From positions 186,001 to 250,000 of the forward strand of contig NZ_LNTU01000023.1 in the NCBI RefSeq assembly GCF_001558695.1: a DNA stretch of 64,000 nt, in the 5' to 3' direction. Positions 36,544 to 44,892 of this stretch are shown here, one piece after another; the first letter of the stretch is position 1, and each line of letters opens with the position of its first letter. The notes under the pieces are model-generated. The model did no database searches. It had not been told where the DNA came from and saw nothing but the letters and a program-made list of their open reading frames with translations. Source of the stretch: Paramesorhizobium deserti. GTDB lineage: Bacteria; Pseudomonadota; Alphaproteobacteria; Rhizobiales; Rhizobiaceae. The position numbers and the translations under genes were made by a program.

Positions 36544-36865
36544 TTATTTTTCCTTCTGGCTGCTCGCTTCTCTGTCTGACGCTGGAACCCTGAAGAGAAC
36601 GGGCATACGGATCTTGCGTCCGCTTTGCCGAATCATCGTTATTACAAGACTAATTGTTTGCCAAATCCTTATGGTTCGATCTTGGCAATTCGATGACTGG
36701 GACGTTGGCTGAGGCATGCCGGCCGCCATCGGCTTTTCTTGCCGTCGGCGAAAGGCATGTGTATCCAGAGTACCGGTAAAACCGGGCGATTCGGCCCGGG
36801 AATGTGAAATTCATGCCCCCTCCGATTGCCTGTCGAAGGCGATCCTGCTGTCCGGAGATATGTCC

Positions 36866-37495
36866 ATGCCCTTGCCCGTCGTCCTTTCCGCAGCCGATCT
36901 CGGCGCTCTTTTGTGCAGCCGCATCTGCCATGACATCATCTCGCCAGTCGGCGCCATCAACAATGGCCTCGAACTCCTGGAGGAGGGCGGCGCGGACGAG
37001 GATGCGATGAACCTCATCAAGGCGAGCGCGCGCAACGCGTCCGCCAGGCTGCAGTTCGCGCGCATCGCCTTCGGCGCGGCCGGATCGGCCGGCGTCCAGA
37101 TCGATACCGGCGACGCGCAGAACGTGGCGACCGAATATATGAAGGGCGAGAAGGCCGAATTCTCCTGGAACGGCAACCGCGTCCTGTTGCCGAAGAACAA
37201 GGTGAAGCTGCTGCTCAACCTGATCCTCATCGGCAATGCGGCGATCCCGCGCGGCGGCTCGCTTTCGATCGCCATCGAGAATGCGGAAACCGAGCCGCGC
37301 TTTACCGTCACGGCCAAGGGGCCGATGCTGCGTGTGCCGCCGAAATTCTTGGAGCTGCATAGCGGCAAGGCGCCGGAAGAGCCCGTCGATGCGCATTCCG
37401 TGCAGCCCTATTACACCCTGCTCCTGGCCCAGGAAGCGGGCATGACCATCTCCATTCACGCCACGGCGGAGGAGATTGTTTTTTCGGCGGTGTGA
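36866..37495 (+). CDS. chpT: Histidine phosphotransferase ChpT
   Basis: 209-residue ChpT, which passes phosphate from CckA to CtrA and CpdR in the alphaproteobacterial cell-cycle phosphorelay. The phosphorylated His is residue 22 in CSRICHDIISPVGAINNGLE, followed by a two-helix dimer bundle and a degenerate histidine-kinase-like ATP-fold (LLLNLILIGNAAIPRGGSLS). The ATG at 36866 has GGAG 8 bases upstream; the extension to 36716 is not coding. Downstream lie a receiver protein and, convergently, ctrA. Confidence 0.93.
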   Translation: MPLPVVLSAADLGALLCSRICHDIISPVGAINNGLELLEEGGADEDAMNLIKASARNASARLQFARIAFGAAGSAGVQIDTGDAQNVATEYMKGEKAEFSWNGNRVLLPKNKVKLLLNLILIGNAAIPRGGSLSIAIENAETEPRFTVTAKGPMLRVPPKFLELHSGKAPEEPVDAHSVQPYYTLLLAQEAGMTISIHATAEEIVFSAV

Positions 37496-37599
37496 GGGGT
37501 CTGAAGGCAGGTAGCTAAAACTTTACCCTGCCGCTTGGGCCTTTTTTCACGGGCGGCGGTTAGGCTTGCGTCTCAAGAACCAGAGGGGACGCAAACAAA

Positions 37600-37968
37600 A
37601 TGACGCGCTGTCTTATCATCGACGATTCATCGGTCATCAGAAAGGTCGCCAGGCGGATCCTGTCCGACAGCGCAATGACCATCGCCGACGTGGCGAACGG
37701 CTCGCAGGCGATTGAGCATTGCATGGCCGAGATGCCCGATGTCGTTCTTCTCGACAGCGATCTCCCCGACCTGCCGACGCTCGAGATCATCGGCGCGATA
37801 AGGGAGCTTCCGGGCGGCAAAGACGCCAGGATCGTGCTCTGCCTCAACGAGGTGGACCTGACCAAGATCATGCGCGCCAAGCGCGCCGGCGCATCCGGCT
37901 ATATGCTCAAGCCTTTCGACAGGCCTTATCTGACGGCGCAGTTCGCCGATTATTTCCAAGCCGCCTGA
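37600..37968 (+). CDS. Single-domain receiver protein, atypical switch residue
   Basis: 122-residue CheY-like receiver. Acid pocket Asp8/Asp9, phospho-acceptor Asp52 (VVLLDSDLPD) and Lys104 (YMLKPF) are present. The switch Thr/Ser position is replaced by Leu82 or Asn83 (IVLCLNEVD), which is uncommon. It is neither DivK nor CpdR by sequence. It lies 104 bp after chpT on the same strand and is followed by a strong terminator, so it may be a ChpT- or CckA-linked receiver. Function not established. Confidence 0.85.
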   Translation: MTRCLIIDDSSVIRKVARRILSDSAMTIADVANGSQAIEHCMAEMPDVVLLDSDLPDLPTLEIIGAIRELPGGKDARIVLCLNEVDLTKIMRAKRAGASGYMLKPFDRPYLTAQFADYFQAA

Positions 37969-37974
37969 AAGCAA

Positions 37975-38000
37975 AAAGCCCCGCAACAGGCGGGGCTTTC
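37975..38000 (+). terminator. Rho-independent terminator after the receiver gene
   Basis: AAAGCCCCGC / GCGGGGCTTT, a perfect 10-bp stem with AACAG loop, 6 bp after the receiver stop. It can also work in reverse for transcripts from the ctrA side. Confidence 0.85.
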
Positions 38001-38017
38001 ATGAATGCAGTTTGCGG

Positions 38018-38115
38018 CTACAGCGCCGTGCGTCCGTTAGGACGCTGTAAGCTATTGAATCTACGCTATCCAAGCTTTCCCAAAATCGATTCCGATTTTC
38101 AGGCCGATGCTGTAG
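38018..38115 (+). repeat. Dispersed repeat family 1, copy C (98 bp)
   Basis: Shortest copy: CTACAGC and GCTGTAG ends, hairpin AAAATCG-ATTC-CGATTTT, and no GCACAAAGGAC unit. The right end lies 1 bp from the ctrA stop codon, as copy B does for eipA. It fills the gap between the terminator at 37975 and ctrA. Confidence 0.88.
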
Positions 38116-38116
38116 A

Positions 38117-38818
38117 TCAGGCGATCTCGCGCAGATCGTCGGTTTCGGGCTCGCGCAGCACATAGCCGCGGCCCCAGACGGTCTCGATATAGCTCTGGTT
38201 TCCGGAGACGGCGTCGAGCTTTTTGCGCAGCTTGCAGATGAAGACGTCGATGATCTTGAGCTCGGGCTCGTCCATGCCACCATAGAGATGGTTCAGGAAC
38301 ATTTCCTTGGTGAGCGTCGTGCCCTTGCGCAGGGAAAGCAGCTCCAGCATCTGGTATTCCTTGCCGGTCAGATGCACGCGCTGGCCGGCGACCTCGACGG
38401 TCTTGGCGTCGAGATTGACGATGAGATCGCCCGTGGTGATGACCGACTGGGCATGACCCTTGGAGCGGCGGACAATGGCATGGATGCGGGCGACAAGCTC
38501 GTCCTTGTGGAACGGCTTGGTCATATAGTCGTCCGCGCCGAAGCCGAGACCGCGAACCTTGTCCTCGATGCCGGCCATGCCGGAGAGGATGAGGATCGGC
38601 GTCTTGACCTTGGACAGGCGCAGGGTGCGCAGCACCTCGTAGCCGGACATGTCGGGCAAGTTCAGGTCGAGCAGGATGATGTCGTAATCATAAAGCTTGC
38701 CGAGATCGACACCCTCTTCGCCGAGGTCCGTCGTGTAAACGTTGAAGCTTTCCGACTTGAGCATCAACTCGATGCTCTGCGCTGTCGCACTGTCGTCTTC
38801 AATCAAAAGAACGCGCAT
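38117..38818 (-). CDS. ctrA: Cell-cycle response regulator CtrA
   Basis: 233-residue OmpR-type response regulator, the master cell-cycle regulator of alphaproteobacteria. The receiver begins [20 protein letters not shown] with phospho-acceptor Asp51 ([20 protein letters not shown]). The DNA-binding winged helix contains [36 protein letters not shown] and [11 protein letters not shown]. Start at 38818 (MRVLLIED); the upstream extension to 38863 is not part of the family. Phosphate comes from CckA through ChpT, encoded 1.3 kb away. SciP, which blocks CtrA activity, is encoded at 40136. Confidence 0.97.
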   Translation of the reverse strand: MRVLLIEDDSATAQSIELMLKSESFNVYTTDLGEEGVDLGKLYDYDIILLDLNLPDMSGYEVLRTLRLSKVKTPILILSGMAGIEDKVRGLGFGADDYMTKPFHKDELVARIHAIVRRSKGHAQSVITTGDLIVNLDAKTVEVAGQRVHLTGKEYQMLELLSLRKGTTLTKEMFLNHLYGGMDEPELKIIDVFICKLRKKLDAVSGNQSYIETVWGRGYVLREPETDDLREIA

Positions 38819-38910
38819 CTTTTCAAATCCCCTTTCCGCCGCCGAACAGGTCTGGTCCCTCAAAGCAGCACACGGAACAGTCGTTGCCTTTGTATGAAGG
38901 TTGCCAGCAA

Positions 38911-39198
38911 ATGGTTAACAAAATCTGATTCCACTTGGCAAGCGGAATTGGATCTTAATTAAAAATTTGCCGTATTTCCCTGATTCATCTCATGAAATCC
39001 AATGCAGAAAGTCTGATTTTCCACATTAAGAATCCTGTCTAAGTGATTCTTCCGACTCGATGTTTCCTTGTTGCAGAAAAGCCACAGGGGATTTACCGAG
39101 CCTTAAGTCCTAACGCGTATGATTAATGCTGCTCGTAAAAAAAAGGTTACCAAACCGGTGAATCTTTAATTTTGTGTTTCGTTTTGGAAGCGTGATTC
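38911..39198 (-). promoter_or_regulatory. ctrA upstream region with CtrA half-site and GANTC cluster
   Basis: The 468-bp gap 38819-39286 between ctrA and fliJ contains no gene. On the minus strand TTAACCAT (38918-38911), the common CtrA half-site, lies about 95 bp before ctrA. Seven GANTC sites (38927, 38982, 39030, 39045, 39054, 39160, 39194) fall within 272 bp. GANTC is the CcrM methylation site that times ctrA transcription through GcrA in Caulobacter. The shared region probably also holds the fliJ promoter. Confidence 0.6.
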
Positions 39199-39286
39199 TG
39201 ATGCGGGACATAAGGGCTGGTTCGAAATGGGGACGCGCCGCGCTCCCGCTTGAGCCAAGATTTCCGGTGTTCAAGGAGTATTGCGT

Positions 39287-39673
39287 ATGAAACCGCGTGA
39301 GAGCCTCGTGAGGCTTAAACTGTTCCAGGTAAAGGAAAAACGCCGGCAGTTGGGCCAGCTCGACCTGATGATGGGCGAATTCGAGCGCATGGCCGCCGAA
39401 CTCGATGCGCAGATCCAGTCGGAGGAGAAGAAGGCCGGGATCACCGATATGTCGCACTTCGCCTATCCGACCTTCGCCAAGGCCGCGCGCCAGCGCCGCG
39501 ACAATCTCTTTGTGTCGATCCGGGATCTGACGGCGCAGAAGGAAGCCGCCGAAGCGGCCCTTGCCGAAGCGGAAGCCGAGCTCGCCAAGGCGGAGGCGCT
39601 GGAGGAGCGAGACGGGAAAGCCCGTGATACGGAGGAGCGCCCGGCGCCCGACCGGCGCGCGATGATCGGCTAA
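39287..39673 (+). CDS. fliJ: Flagellar export chaperone FliJ-like
   Basis: 128-residue helical protein, mostly one antiparallel coiled coil (MKPRESLVRLKLFQVKEKRR, then QLDLMMGEFERMAAELDAQI). This matches FliJ, the soluble component of the flagellar type III export ATPase that contacts FliI and FlhA. The C-terminal 30 residues are charged and disordered. The ATG at 39287 has AGGAG 8 bases upstream. It is divergent from ctrA and isolated from other flagellar genes here, consistent with CtrA control of motility. Confidence 0.75.
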   Translation: MKPRESLVRLKLFQVKEKRRQLGQLDLMMGEFERMAAELDAQIQSEEKKAGITDMSHFAYPTFAKAARQRRDNLFVSIRDLTAQKEAAEAALAEAEAELAKAEALEERDGKARDTEERPAPDRRAMIG

Positions 39674-39728
39674 CAGTTCTCCGTGAGACAACGGATTTAT
39701 CAATAGGCTTGCCGATCTTCGGGCAGGC

Positions 39729-40025
39729 CTATCTCTGCTGGACGACGTCGCCCCAATCGGCATGGCGCAGTGACTGGGCGCGCATGAACGGGCAAAGCGG
39801 CATGATCTTCCAGCCGCCCTTGCGCGCATCCTCCACCGCGTGGAGCGCCAGCGCCTGGCCCACACCCTTTCCCCGCAATGCGTCCGGCACCGCCGTATGA
39901 TCGACGATGATCAGGCCGGCATTGACGCGCGAGAAGGTCATCTCGGCCTCGTGGCCGGCCAGTTTCGCGACATAGCGGCCGCCAGAGCCGGTGTCTTCCT
40001 TGCTGATTGCGATTTGATCGTTCAA
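39729..40025 (-). CDS. Small GNAT-type N-acetyltransferase (YidJ/COG2388-like)
   Basis: 98-residue compact GNAT protein. Strands ISKEDTGSGGRYVAKLAGHE and AEMTFSRVNAGLIIVDHTAV are followed by the acetyl-CoA motif ALRGKGVGQALALHAVEDAR and the conserved IMPLCPFMRAQ. This is the short COG2388 (Gcn5-related) family whose substrates are unknown. It lies between fliJ and sciP and is transcribed like sciP, downstream of a sciP terminator. Confidence 0.8.
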   Translation of the reverse strand: MNDQIAISKEDTGSGGRYVAKLAGHEAEMTFSRVNAGLIIVDHTAVPDALRGKGVGQALALHAVEDARKGGWKIMPLCPFMRAQSLRHADWGDVVQQR

Positions 40026-40073
40026 CGGTGGACTCCGTTCACTTCTCGGGGATCTGCTTTATGGAGCGCCAAA

Positions 40074-40103
40074 CCAAAAATGGCCAGCCCAAGGGCCGGC
40101 CAT
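40074..40103 (-). terminator. Rho-independent terminator after sciP
   Basis: On the minus strand an 11-bp stem (ATGGCCGGCCC / GGGCTGGCCAT, one mismatch, TT loop) is followed by TTTTTGG, 33 bp after the sciP stop. Confidence 0.7.
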
Positions 40104-40135
40104 CCGGTAATCATTGAAGTGCAAATGACCAATAT

Positions 40136-40411
40136 TTAATGGCGATATTGCTGAATACGGGTCGTCCGCAGACCTGCGAGACCATGCTCGTCGATCGAGG
40201 ACTGCCAGGATAGAAACTCCTCCACCGTCAAGGTGTAGCGCTGGCATGCCTCCTCAAGGCTGAGAAGGCCACCGCGGACGGCGGCGACAACCTCTGCCTT
40301 GCGGCGAATGACCCAGCGCCGCGTATTGGCGGGCGGAAGATCGGCAATGGTCAGCGGGCTGCCATCGGGGCCGATAACATATTTGACACGTGGTCTTACC
40401 AGATCGGTCAT
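40136..40411 (-). CDS. sciP: CtrA inhibitor SciP (DUF1153)
   Basis: 91-residue DUF1153 protein matching SciP: RPRVKYVIGPDGSPLTIADL, PPANTRRWVIRRKAEVVAAV, GGLLSLEEACQRYTLTVEEF, LSWQSSIDEHGLAGLRTTR. SciP binds CtrA at promoters and DNA through its helix-turn-helix and prevents CtrA from activating transcription in G1 cells (Caulobacter). Its presence within 1.5 kb of ctrA groups activator and inhibitor. It has its own terminator at 40074. Confidence 0.93.
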   Translation of the reverse strand: MTDLVRPRVKYVIGPDGSPLTIADLPPANTRRWVIRRKAEVVAAVRGGLLSLEEACQRYTLTVEEFLSWQSSIDEHGLAGLRTTRIQQYRH

Positions 40412-40710
40412 TGTACTCTCTACACAACACTCAAGGACCTAATCGCAAGCCACGATAGTGCGACAGCTTTAAAATTTGACTAAGCAGGCGGTAATGCTCT
40501 GGTAACGAATAGTGCTTCGTATCTTAATCTTTTTTTATTCTATTTCGATGGATCGGACGGGAATGCGGGCCCGCATGTCGCAAATGAATGCGGCATCTTG
40601 GCAAAGGCGTGCGGTTTGCCCTATATAAAAAGTGCGTCTCCGACAGACGCGTGAAGATTGTATGATCCCGAGAAACAGCAGGGCATCTGCCCTATAAGCC
40701 GGACCCGCTC
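40412..40710. other. Divergent promoter region between sciP and mnmA
   Basis: About 300 bp, AT-rich in the middle (TCTTAATCTTTTTTTATTC). It presumably carries both promoters. No full TTAA-N7-TTAA CtrA site or GANTC site was found by eye. A small imperfect hairpin, GCGTCTCCGACAGACGC, lies about 70 bp before mnmA. Confidence 0.5.
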
Positions 40711-41907
40711 ATGACACTGAACAGCCTTGATCTGCCGGGCAAGCCGGAGGACACCCGCGTCGTCGTCGCCATGTCGGGGGGAGTCGATTCATCGGTGGTG
40801 GCCGGAATCCTGAAGCGCGAGGGCTATGACGTCGTCGGCGTGACGCTGCAGCTCTATGATCATGGCGCAGCCGTGCACCGCGCCGGGTCGTGCTGCGCTG
40901 GCCAGGATATCGAGGATGCGCGGCGGGTTTCGGAAAGCTTGGGCATCCCGCATTATGTGCTCGATTACGAGGCGCGTTTCCGCGAGGCGGTGATCGATCC
41001 CTTCGCCAACAGCTATGTCAGCGGCGAAACACCGATCCCGTGCGTTTCCTGCAACCAGACGGTCAAGTTCGCTGATCTCTTGCAGACGGCGCAGGACCTC
41101 GGCGCGGCGGCGCTGGCCACCGGGCATTATATCCGCAGCCGCGCCAATGGCGCGCATCGTTCTCTTTACCGCCCGGTCGATACGGATCGCGACCAGAGCT
41201 ATTTCCTCTTCGCCACCACGCAGGAGCAGATCGATTACCTCCGCTTCCCGCTCGGCCATCTGCCGAAAAGTGAGGTCAGGGCGATCGCCGAGGAGTTGGG
41301 CCTGACCGTCGCCAAGAAGCAGGACAGCCAGGACATCTGCTTCGTGCCCCAGGGCAAATATTCCGACATCATCGCCAAGTTGAAGCCGGAAGCGGCCAAT
41401 CCCGGCGAGATCGTGCATATAGACGGGCGCGTGCTTGGGTCGCATGACGGTATCGTCCACTATACGATCGGCCAGCGCCGCGGCATCGGCGTTGCAACCG
41501 GCGAGCCGCTCTATGTCGTGCATCTCGACGCCGCGCAGGCTCGCGTCATCGTCGGTCCGCGCGAGGCGCTGGAGACGCACAAGGTGTTTCTGCGCGACGT
41601 CAACTGGCTGGGCGATGGCCCACTTGGGGATATTCCGGCCACCGGCTTCGAGGTTTACGCCAAGGTCCGCTCCACCCGCCCGCCGCGTCCGGCGGTGCTG
41701 CATCACGCCAATGGCGAGACCTGGGTGGAACTCAACGACGGCGAAAGCGGCATCGCGCCGGGGCAGGCCTGTGTGCTCTATTCCGACGACAGCAATGCAG
41801 CGCGCGTCTTCGGCGGCGGCTTCATCGGCCGATCGGAACGCGCTCCGCAGGCGGAGGAAATGCTGCGCCGGCTGAGCGGCCAGGCCTCGCGCGCCTCGGC
41901 GGCTTAA
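40711..41907 (+). CDS. mnmA: tRNA-specific 2-thiouridylase MnmA
   Basis: 398-residue MnmA (TrmU), which thiolates U34 of Lys, Glu and Gln tRNAs. The PP-loop is [18 protein letters not shown]. Catalytic cysteines are in [11 protein letters not shown] and [12 protein letters not shown]. The family insert [16 protein letters not shown]-type strand and the C-terminal beta-barrel ([20 protein letters not shown]) are complete. Length is as expected. Monocistronic. Confidence 0.96.
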   Translation: MTLNSLDLPGKPEDTRVVVAMSGGVDSSVVAGILKREGYDVVGVTLQLYDHGAAVHRAGSCCAGQDIEDARRVSESLGIPHYVLDYEARFREAVIDPFANSYVSGETPIPCVSCNQTVKFADLLQTAQDLGAAALATGHYIRSRANGAHRSLYRPVDTDRDQSYFLFATTQEQIDYLRFPLGHLPKSEVRAIAEELGLTVAKKQDSQDICFVPQGKYSDIIAKLKPEAANPGEIVHIDGRVLGSHDGIVHYTIGQRRGIGVATGEPLYVVHLDAAQARVIVGPREALETHKVFLRDVNWLGDGPLGDIPATGFEVYAKVRSTRPPRPAVLHHANGETWVELNDGESGIAPGQACVLYSDDSNAARVFGGGFIGRSERAPQAEEMLRRLSGQASRASAA

Positions 41908-42129
41908 TCGTTCGAATCATCCGCAGCAGAACGTGACGCTAGAGCGCTTCAGTGTTTAACAGAAGCGGCGTTTCTATGCTCCGGTGACCGGCCTCGAGGT
42001 GATGGCGAGCTTGGCGAGATCAAAGCATCGCAATTGCGTCACACTGGGGCCCCGACCCGGATATCCATTCCGGACCGTCGAAATAACATCCATTGTCTGA
42101 TATGCGGGCGCTGCATCGCCGTTCCGGAA

Positions 42130-42159
42130 TGGATCATCGGATCAAGTCCGATGATGACG
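42130..42159. repeat. REP-like hairpin, ATCATCGGA variant
   Basis: TGGATCATCGGATCAAGTCCGATGATGACG, preceded by GTTCCGGAA. The G-to-A change in one arm is matched by a C-to-T change in the other, keeping the stem intact. It lies in the 346-bp gene-free gap 41908-42253 between mnmA and the converging methyltransferase gene. Confidence 0.82.
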
Positions 42160-42253
42160 TCAGTGTGGTGCGTGCCCGCCTTCCCACCGCGTCCGGCTGT
42201 ACGGAACGGCCCGAAGATCGAGCGGTCCTATCGAAACAGGCGCCGTTCTAAAA

Positions 42254-43105
42254 TCACGAAAACCGGCTGAAGCGCGAGAGCGCTATGCCGGACGCGGTGG
42301 CGACGTTGAGGCTGTCGAAATCGGCCGACATCGGAATGCGGGCGGTGCGCAGCCGCTCGAGCAGCGCTTTTGGCAGACCTTCGCCTTCGGTGCCGAACAA
42401 GAGCGCCAGCCGCGGGGCGGAAGGAGCATCATAGATGCTCTGCGCGCCCGAGGGGCTCAGCGCCAGCGTCTCGAAACCTTCGCGCGCCAATGCCGCCATG
42501 ATGTCGTCGATCGTGCCTTGCCGAGCATAGGGGACCTTCAGCGTGGCGCCGACGGAAACGCGGATAGCCTTGCGATAAAGCGGATCGCAGCAGGTCTCGT
42601 CCATCAGCACGCAATCGGCCTCGAAGGCGGCGGCGTTGCGGAAGATCGAGCCGACATTGTCGTGATTGGAGATGCCGCAGAGGACGGTGACGAGCGCCCG
42701 GTCGGGAAGGCCGGAAAGCAGTTCGGCGGGGGAGGGGGCGGCCTTGCGTCGGCCGATCGCCAATATGCCGCGATGGACATGGAAGCCGGCGATGCCGTCC
42801 ATGATATCTTGCGAAACGCAGTAGACGGGAACCGTCGGCGGGCAGAGGCGCAATTGCTGCTCGAGGCCGTTCAATCGGCTTTCCAGGACAAGCAGCGATT
42901 CCGCCTCGAAACGGGCCGAGGACAGCAGGACATTGAGGACTACCTTGCCCTCGGCAATGAAGCGCTCGCTGCGCCCGACGAGATCCCTTTCTCGGATATT
43001 GCGATAGGGCGCAAGGCGCGGATCATCGGCATTATCGATTTTGAGGACGCGTTCTTCCGGGCGAAAGCCTGAATTCATCCCGGCTTTCGCCCGTTTATCC
43101 GTCAT
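42254..43105 (-). CDS. SpoU/TrmH-family RNA 2'-O-methyltransferase
   Basis: 283-residue SpoU methyltransferase. An N-terminal substrate-binding domain (residues 15-120) precedes the knotted SPOUT domain. Its three motifs are VLCGISNHDNVGSIFRNAAA, LALLFGTEGEGL and IPMSADFDSLNVATASGIAL. It methylates a ribose in tRNA or rRNA. The exact target cannot be assigned. Its start overlaps the stop of the ArsR-type regulator gene by 4 bp, so the two are co-transcribed. Confidence 0.9.
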   Translation of the reverse strand: MTDKRAKAGMNSGFRPEERVLKIDNADDPRLAPYRNIRERDLVGRSERFIAEGKVVLNVLLSSARFEAESLLVLESRLNGLEQQLRLCPPTVPVYCVSQDIMDGIAGFHVHRGILAIGRRKAAPSPAELLSGLPDRALVTVLCGISNHDNVGSIFRNAAAFEADCVLMDETCCDPLYRKAIRVSVGATLKVPYARQGTIDDIMAALAREGFETLALSPSGAQSIYDAPSAPRLALLFGTEGEGLPKALLERLRTARIPMSADFDSLNVATASGIALSRFSRFS

Positions 43106-43437
43106 TGCCTGATCTGATCGCTGGCGGATTTTGCACCCATATAGAGGCTGTCGAGCGTTGCAAGCATCAGCTCGATATGGTGCGACGACACGACATAATA
43201 GATCGTCTGCGCGTCACGCCGGGTCGAAACCAGATTGAGCGCCCGCAATTTCGCCAGATGCTGCGAAAGCGCCGACTGGCTCAGATTGACCGTCTTCGCC
43301 AGATGCCCCACGGACATTTCTTTCTTCAGCAATTCGCACAAGATCAGCAAACGCTTGTTATTTGCCAAAGCGGAAAGAAACCCTGCCGCCTGGTCAGCGT
43401 TTGCGATCAAATCCGCAAAATATCTCTCGGATTTCAT
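43102..43437 (-). CDS. ArsR-family regulator, NolR-like
   Basis: 111-residue winged-helix regulator. The segment NKRLLILCELLKKEMSVGHL, then AKTVNLSQSALSQHLAKLRA and STRRDAQTIYYVVSS closely resembles rhizobial NolR, which represses nodulation and other genes. No metal-binding Cys of ArsR/SmtB is present. It overlaps the SpoU gene by 4 bp. By similarity it should bind as a dimer to palindromic sites; the targets are unknown. Confidence 0.88.
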   Translation of the reverse strand: MKSERYFADLIANADQAAGFLSALANNKRLLILCELLKKEMSVGHLAKTVNLSQSALSQHLAKLRALNLVSTRRDAQTIYYVVSSHHIELMLATLDSLYMGAKSASDQIRQ

Positions 43438-43574
43438 ATAGCCGTCCTACCCCCGTATGACTGCATGAAGCGTTGCTTTGTTAAGGCGATTGTCGCAAAA
43501 GCGCTATACAACTAACGATGGAATTTCTCGTTGCAAGTCCTTAATGCGTCCTATCCCAAGAATTTAATCACACT

Positions 43575-44363
43575 TTATTGAGTTTTGTTGGATTCCGGTA
43601 CTTGCCGGCGCGCCTGCTTCGCCATCTGCACAAGCACCCGGTGAATGTCCTCCGCATTCTCCAGCGGCATATCGAAAAATACCCGGCGGGCATCATCATT
43701 ATTCGACAGGAGATCGAAACCCTCCGCATCGATGCCGCTTATGCGCCAAATCTTGCTGCCCGCCCTGACATTGGCAAAATGGCGGGCATAGAGGGCGATC
43801 GCATCGGGATGGTCGCTGTTCATGTGGTCGAGCGCGGGCTGCTCGGCGGCCGCTATACCGGCGTTGGAACCATGGTGCGATATCAGGTCCTCGCCGGTCA
43901 GCACAAAAGCCTTGCCGAAGCCGCCATTGAGACTGGCGCCCTCCATCTCGAATCGGAAAAAGGTGAAATCGCCGAGATCGATATAGAGCCGCGCCTTCGG
44001 ATGGCGGTTCAGATAGCGGCGGCGCAGGCGTTCATAATCGGGATCACTCCGCCCCACCTGATATGCGCTGCAGAGAAGCGTGATGCGCGGATGGGCGAGG
44101 GGGTCGCCCTTGCCGGGCTCGCCAAGGAGCAGCGAAGAGCGGCAATCGGCAAGAAGCGCCGGTGTGTGGGAGGAAAGCGCGGAGACGAGCACGATGGGCG
44201 CGCCATCGGTATCGGTCGCCACGGCCACCCGGCTGGCCAGCGGTCTGCCGGACTGCGGATCGAGAACCGCCAGCGCGCCATAGCGCGCGGTGCGCAGCAA
44301 GGTCTTTGCCAGACTCCGGGCATCGGTATCGGTCTCGCGGATGGTTTTGTTTTTGTCCGGCAT
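43575..44363 (-). CDS. HugZ-like pyridoxamine-5'-phosphate-oxidase-fold protein with DUF2470
   Basis: 262-residue protein with a split-barrel FMN-type domain (residues 15-160: TLLRTARYGALAVLDPQSGR, GAPIVLVSALSSHTPALLAD) and a C-terminal DUF2470 domain (LDHMNSDHPDAIALYARHFA). This layout is that of HugZ/HutZ haem-utilisation proteins, which bind and degrade haem. The ATG at 44363 (MPDKNKT) has AGGT 6 bases upstream and is preferred over 44441. Whether it degrades haem or serves as a flavin or haem chaperone is not known. Confidence 0.82.
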   Translation of the reverse strand: MPDKNKTIRETDTDARSLAKTLLRTARYGALAVLDPQSGRPLASRVAVATDTDGAPIVLVSALSSHTPALLADCRSSLLLGEPGKGDPLAHPRITLLCSAYQVGRSDPDYERLRRRYLNRHPKARLYIDLGDFTFFRFEMEGASLNGGFGKAFVLTGEDLISHHGSNAGIAAAEQPALDHMNSDHPDAIALYARHFANVRAGSKIWRISGIDAEGFDLLSNNDDARRVFFDMPLENAEDIHRVLVQMAKQARRQVPESNKTQ

Positions 44364-44892
44364 CGTAGACCTATCAACTGCAGGATGCAGAATGTGCGAT
44401 CTCATAAGACAAGCGGCATGGGTGTACAAGTTGCTTTCCAAGAAAACTTCACATCCCCGGTCAAGAAAACTTCGCGCCCGCAGTAATGGGCGGAGGCATT
44501 TACCAATGAAGCCATCATTCTTCCCCTTTCGTGCTTGACGGGCGTTCGCCGCGGCGCTGTTTCAAAAATCCATAATGTCGGCCAATCCGTTCCGCCGATT
44601 TGTTCTCGCGCAAGGTCGCACAGCGATTCTTACATTAACCGCCTCGGCGTGAGTCCCATCGGCGGGAGGCAGAACGGGTAAATCGACCGTGGATTTTGGC
44701 CTTGGTGAATCGCAATTTTCTCCCTCCCAACTGTTTATTAGAAATTTTTTCCACAGATTACCCTTACGTCAACTGTAAAAATGTTACTTTCTTTCAAGAA
44801 ATGGGCTTGCAATGAATCGTGTCAGGAGCTTCCATGAGGCAGGCTGCGGGCAAGGGGTGTCCGCGGCAACAGTACCTCTTGGAGGCGGAATC
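44364..44892. other. Intergenic region upstream of dppA
   Basis: 529 bp between divergent hugZ-like and dppA genes. The last 150 bp are AT-rich and probably contain the dppA promoter. No gene, repeat or clear hairpin was recognised. Confidence 0.5.

Noticed and set aside
44748-44757. TTTTCCACAG near dppA as a DnaA box
   Set aside because: It does not match TTATNCACA fully and there are no clustered copies or origin-type features.
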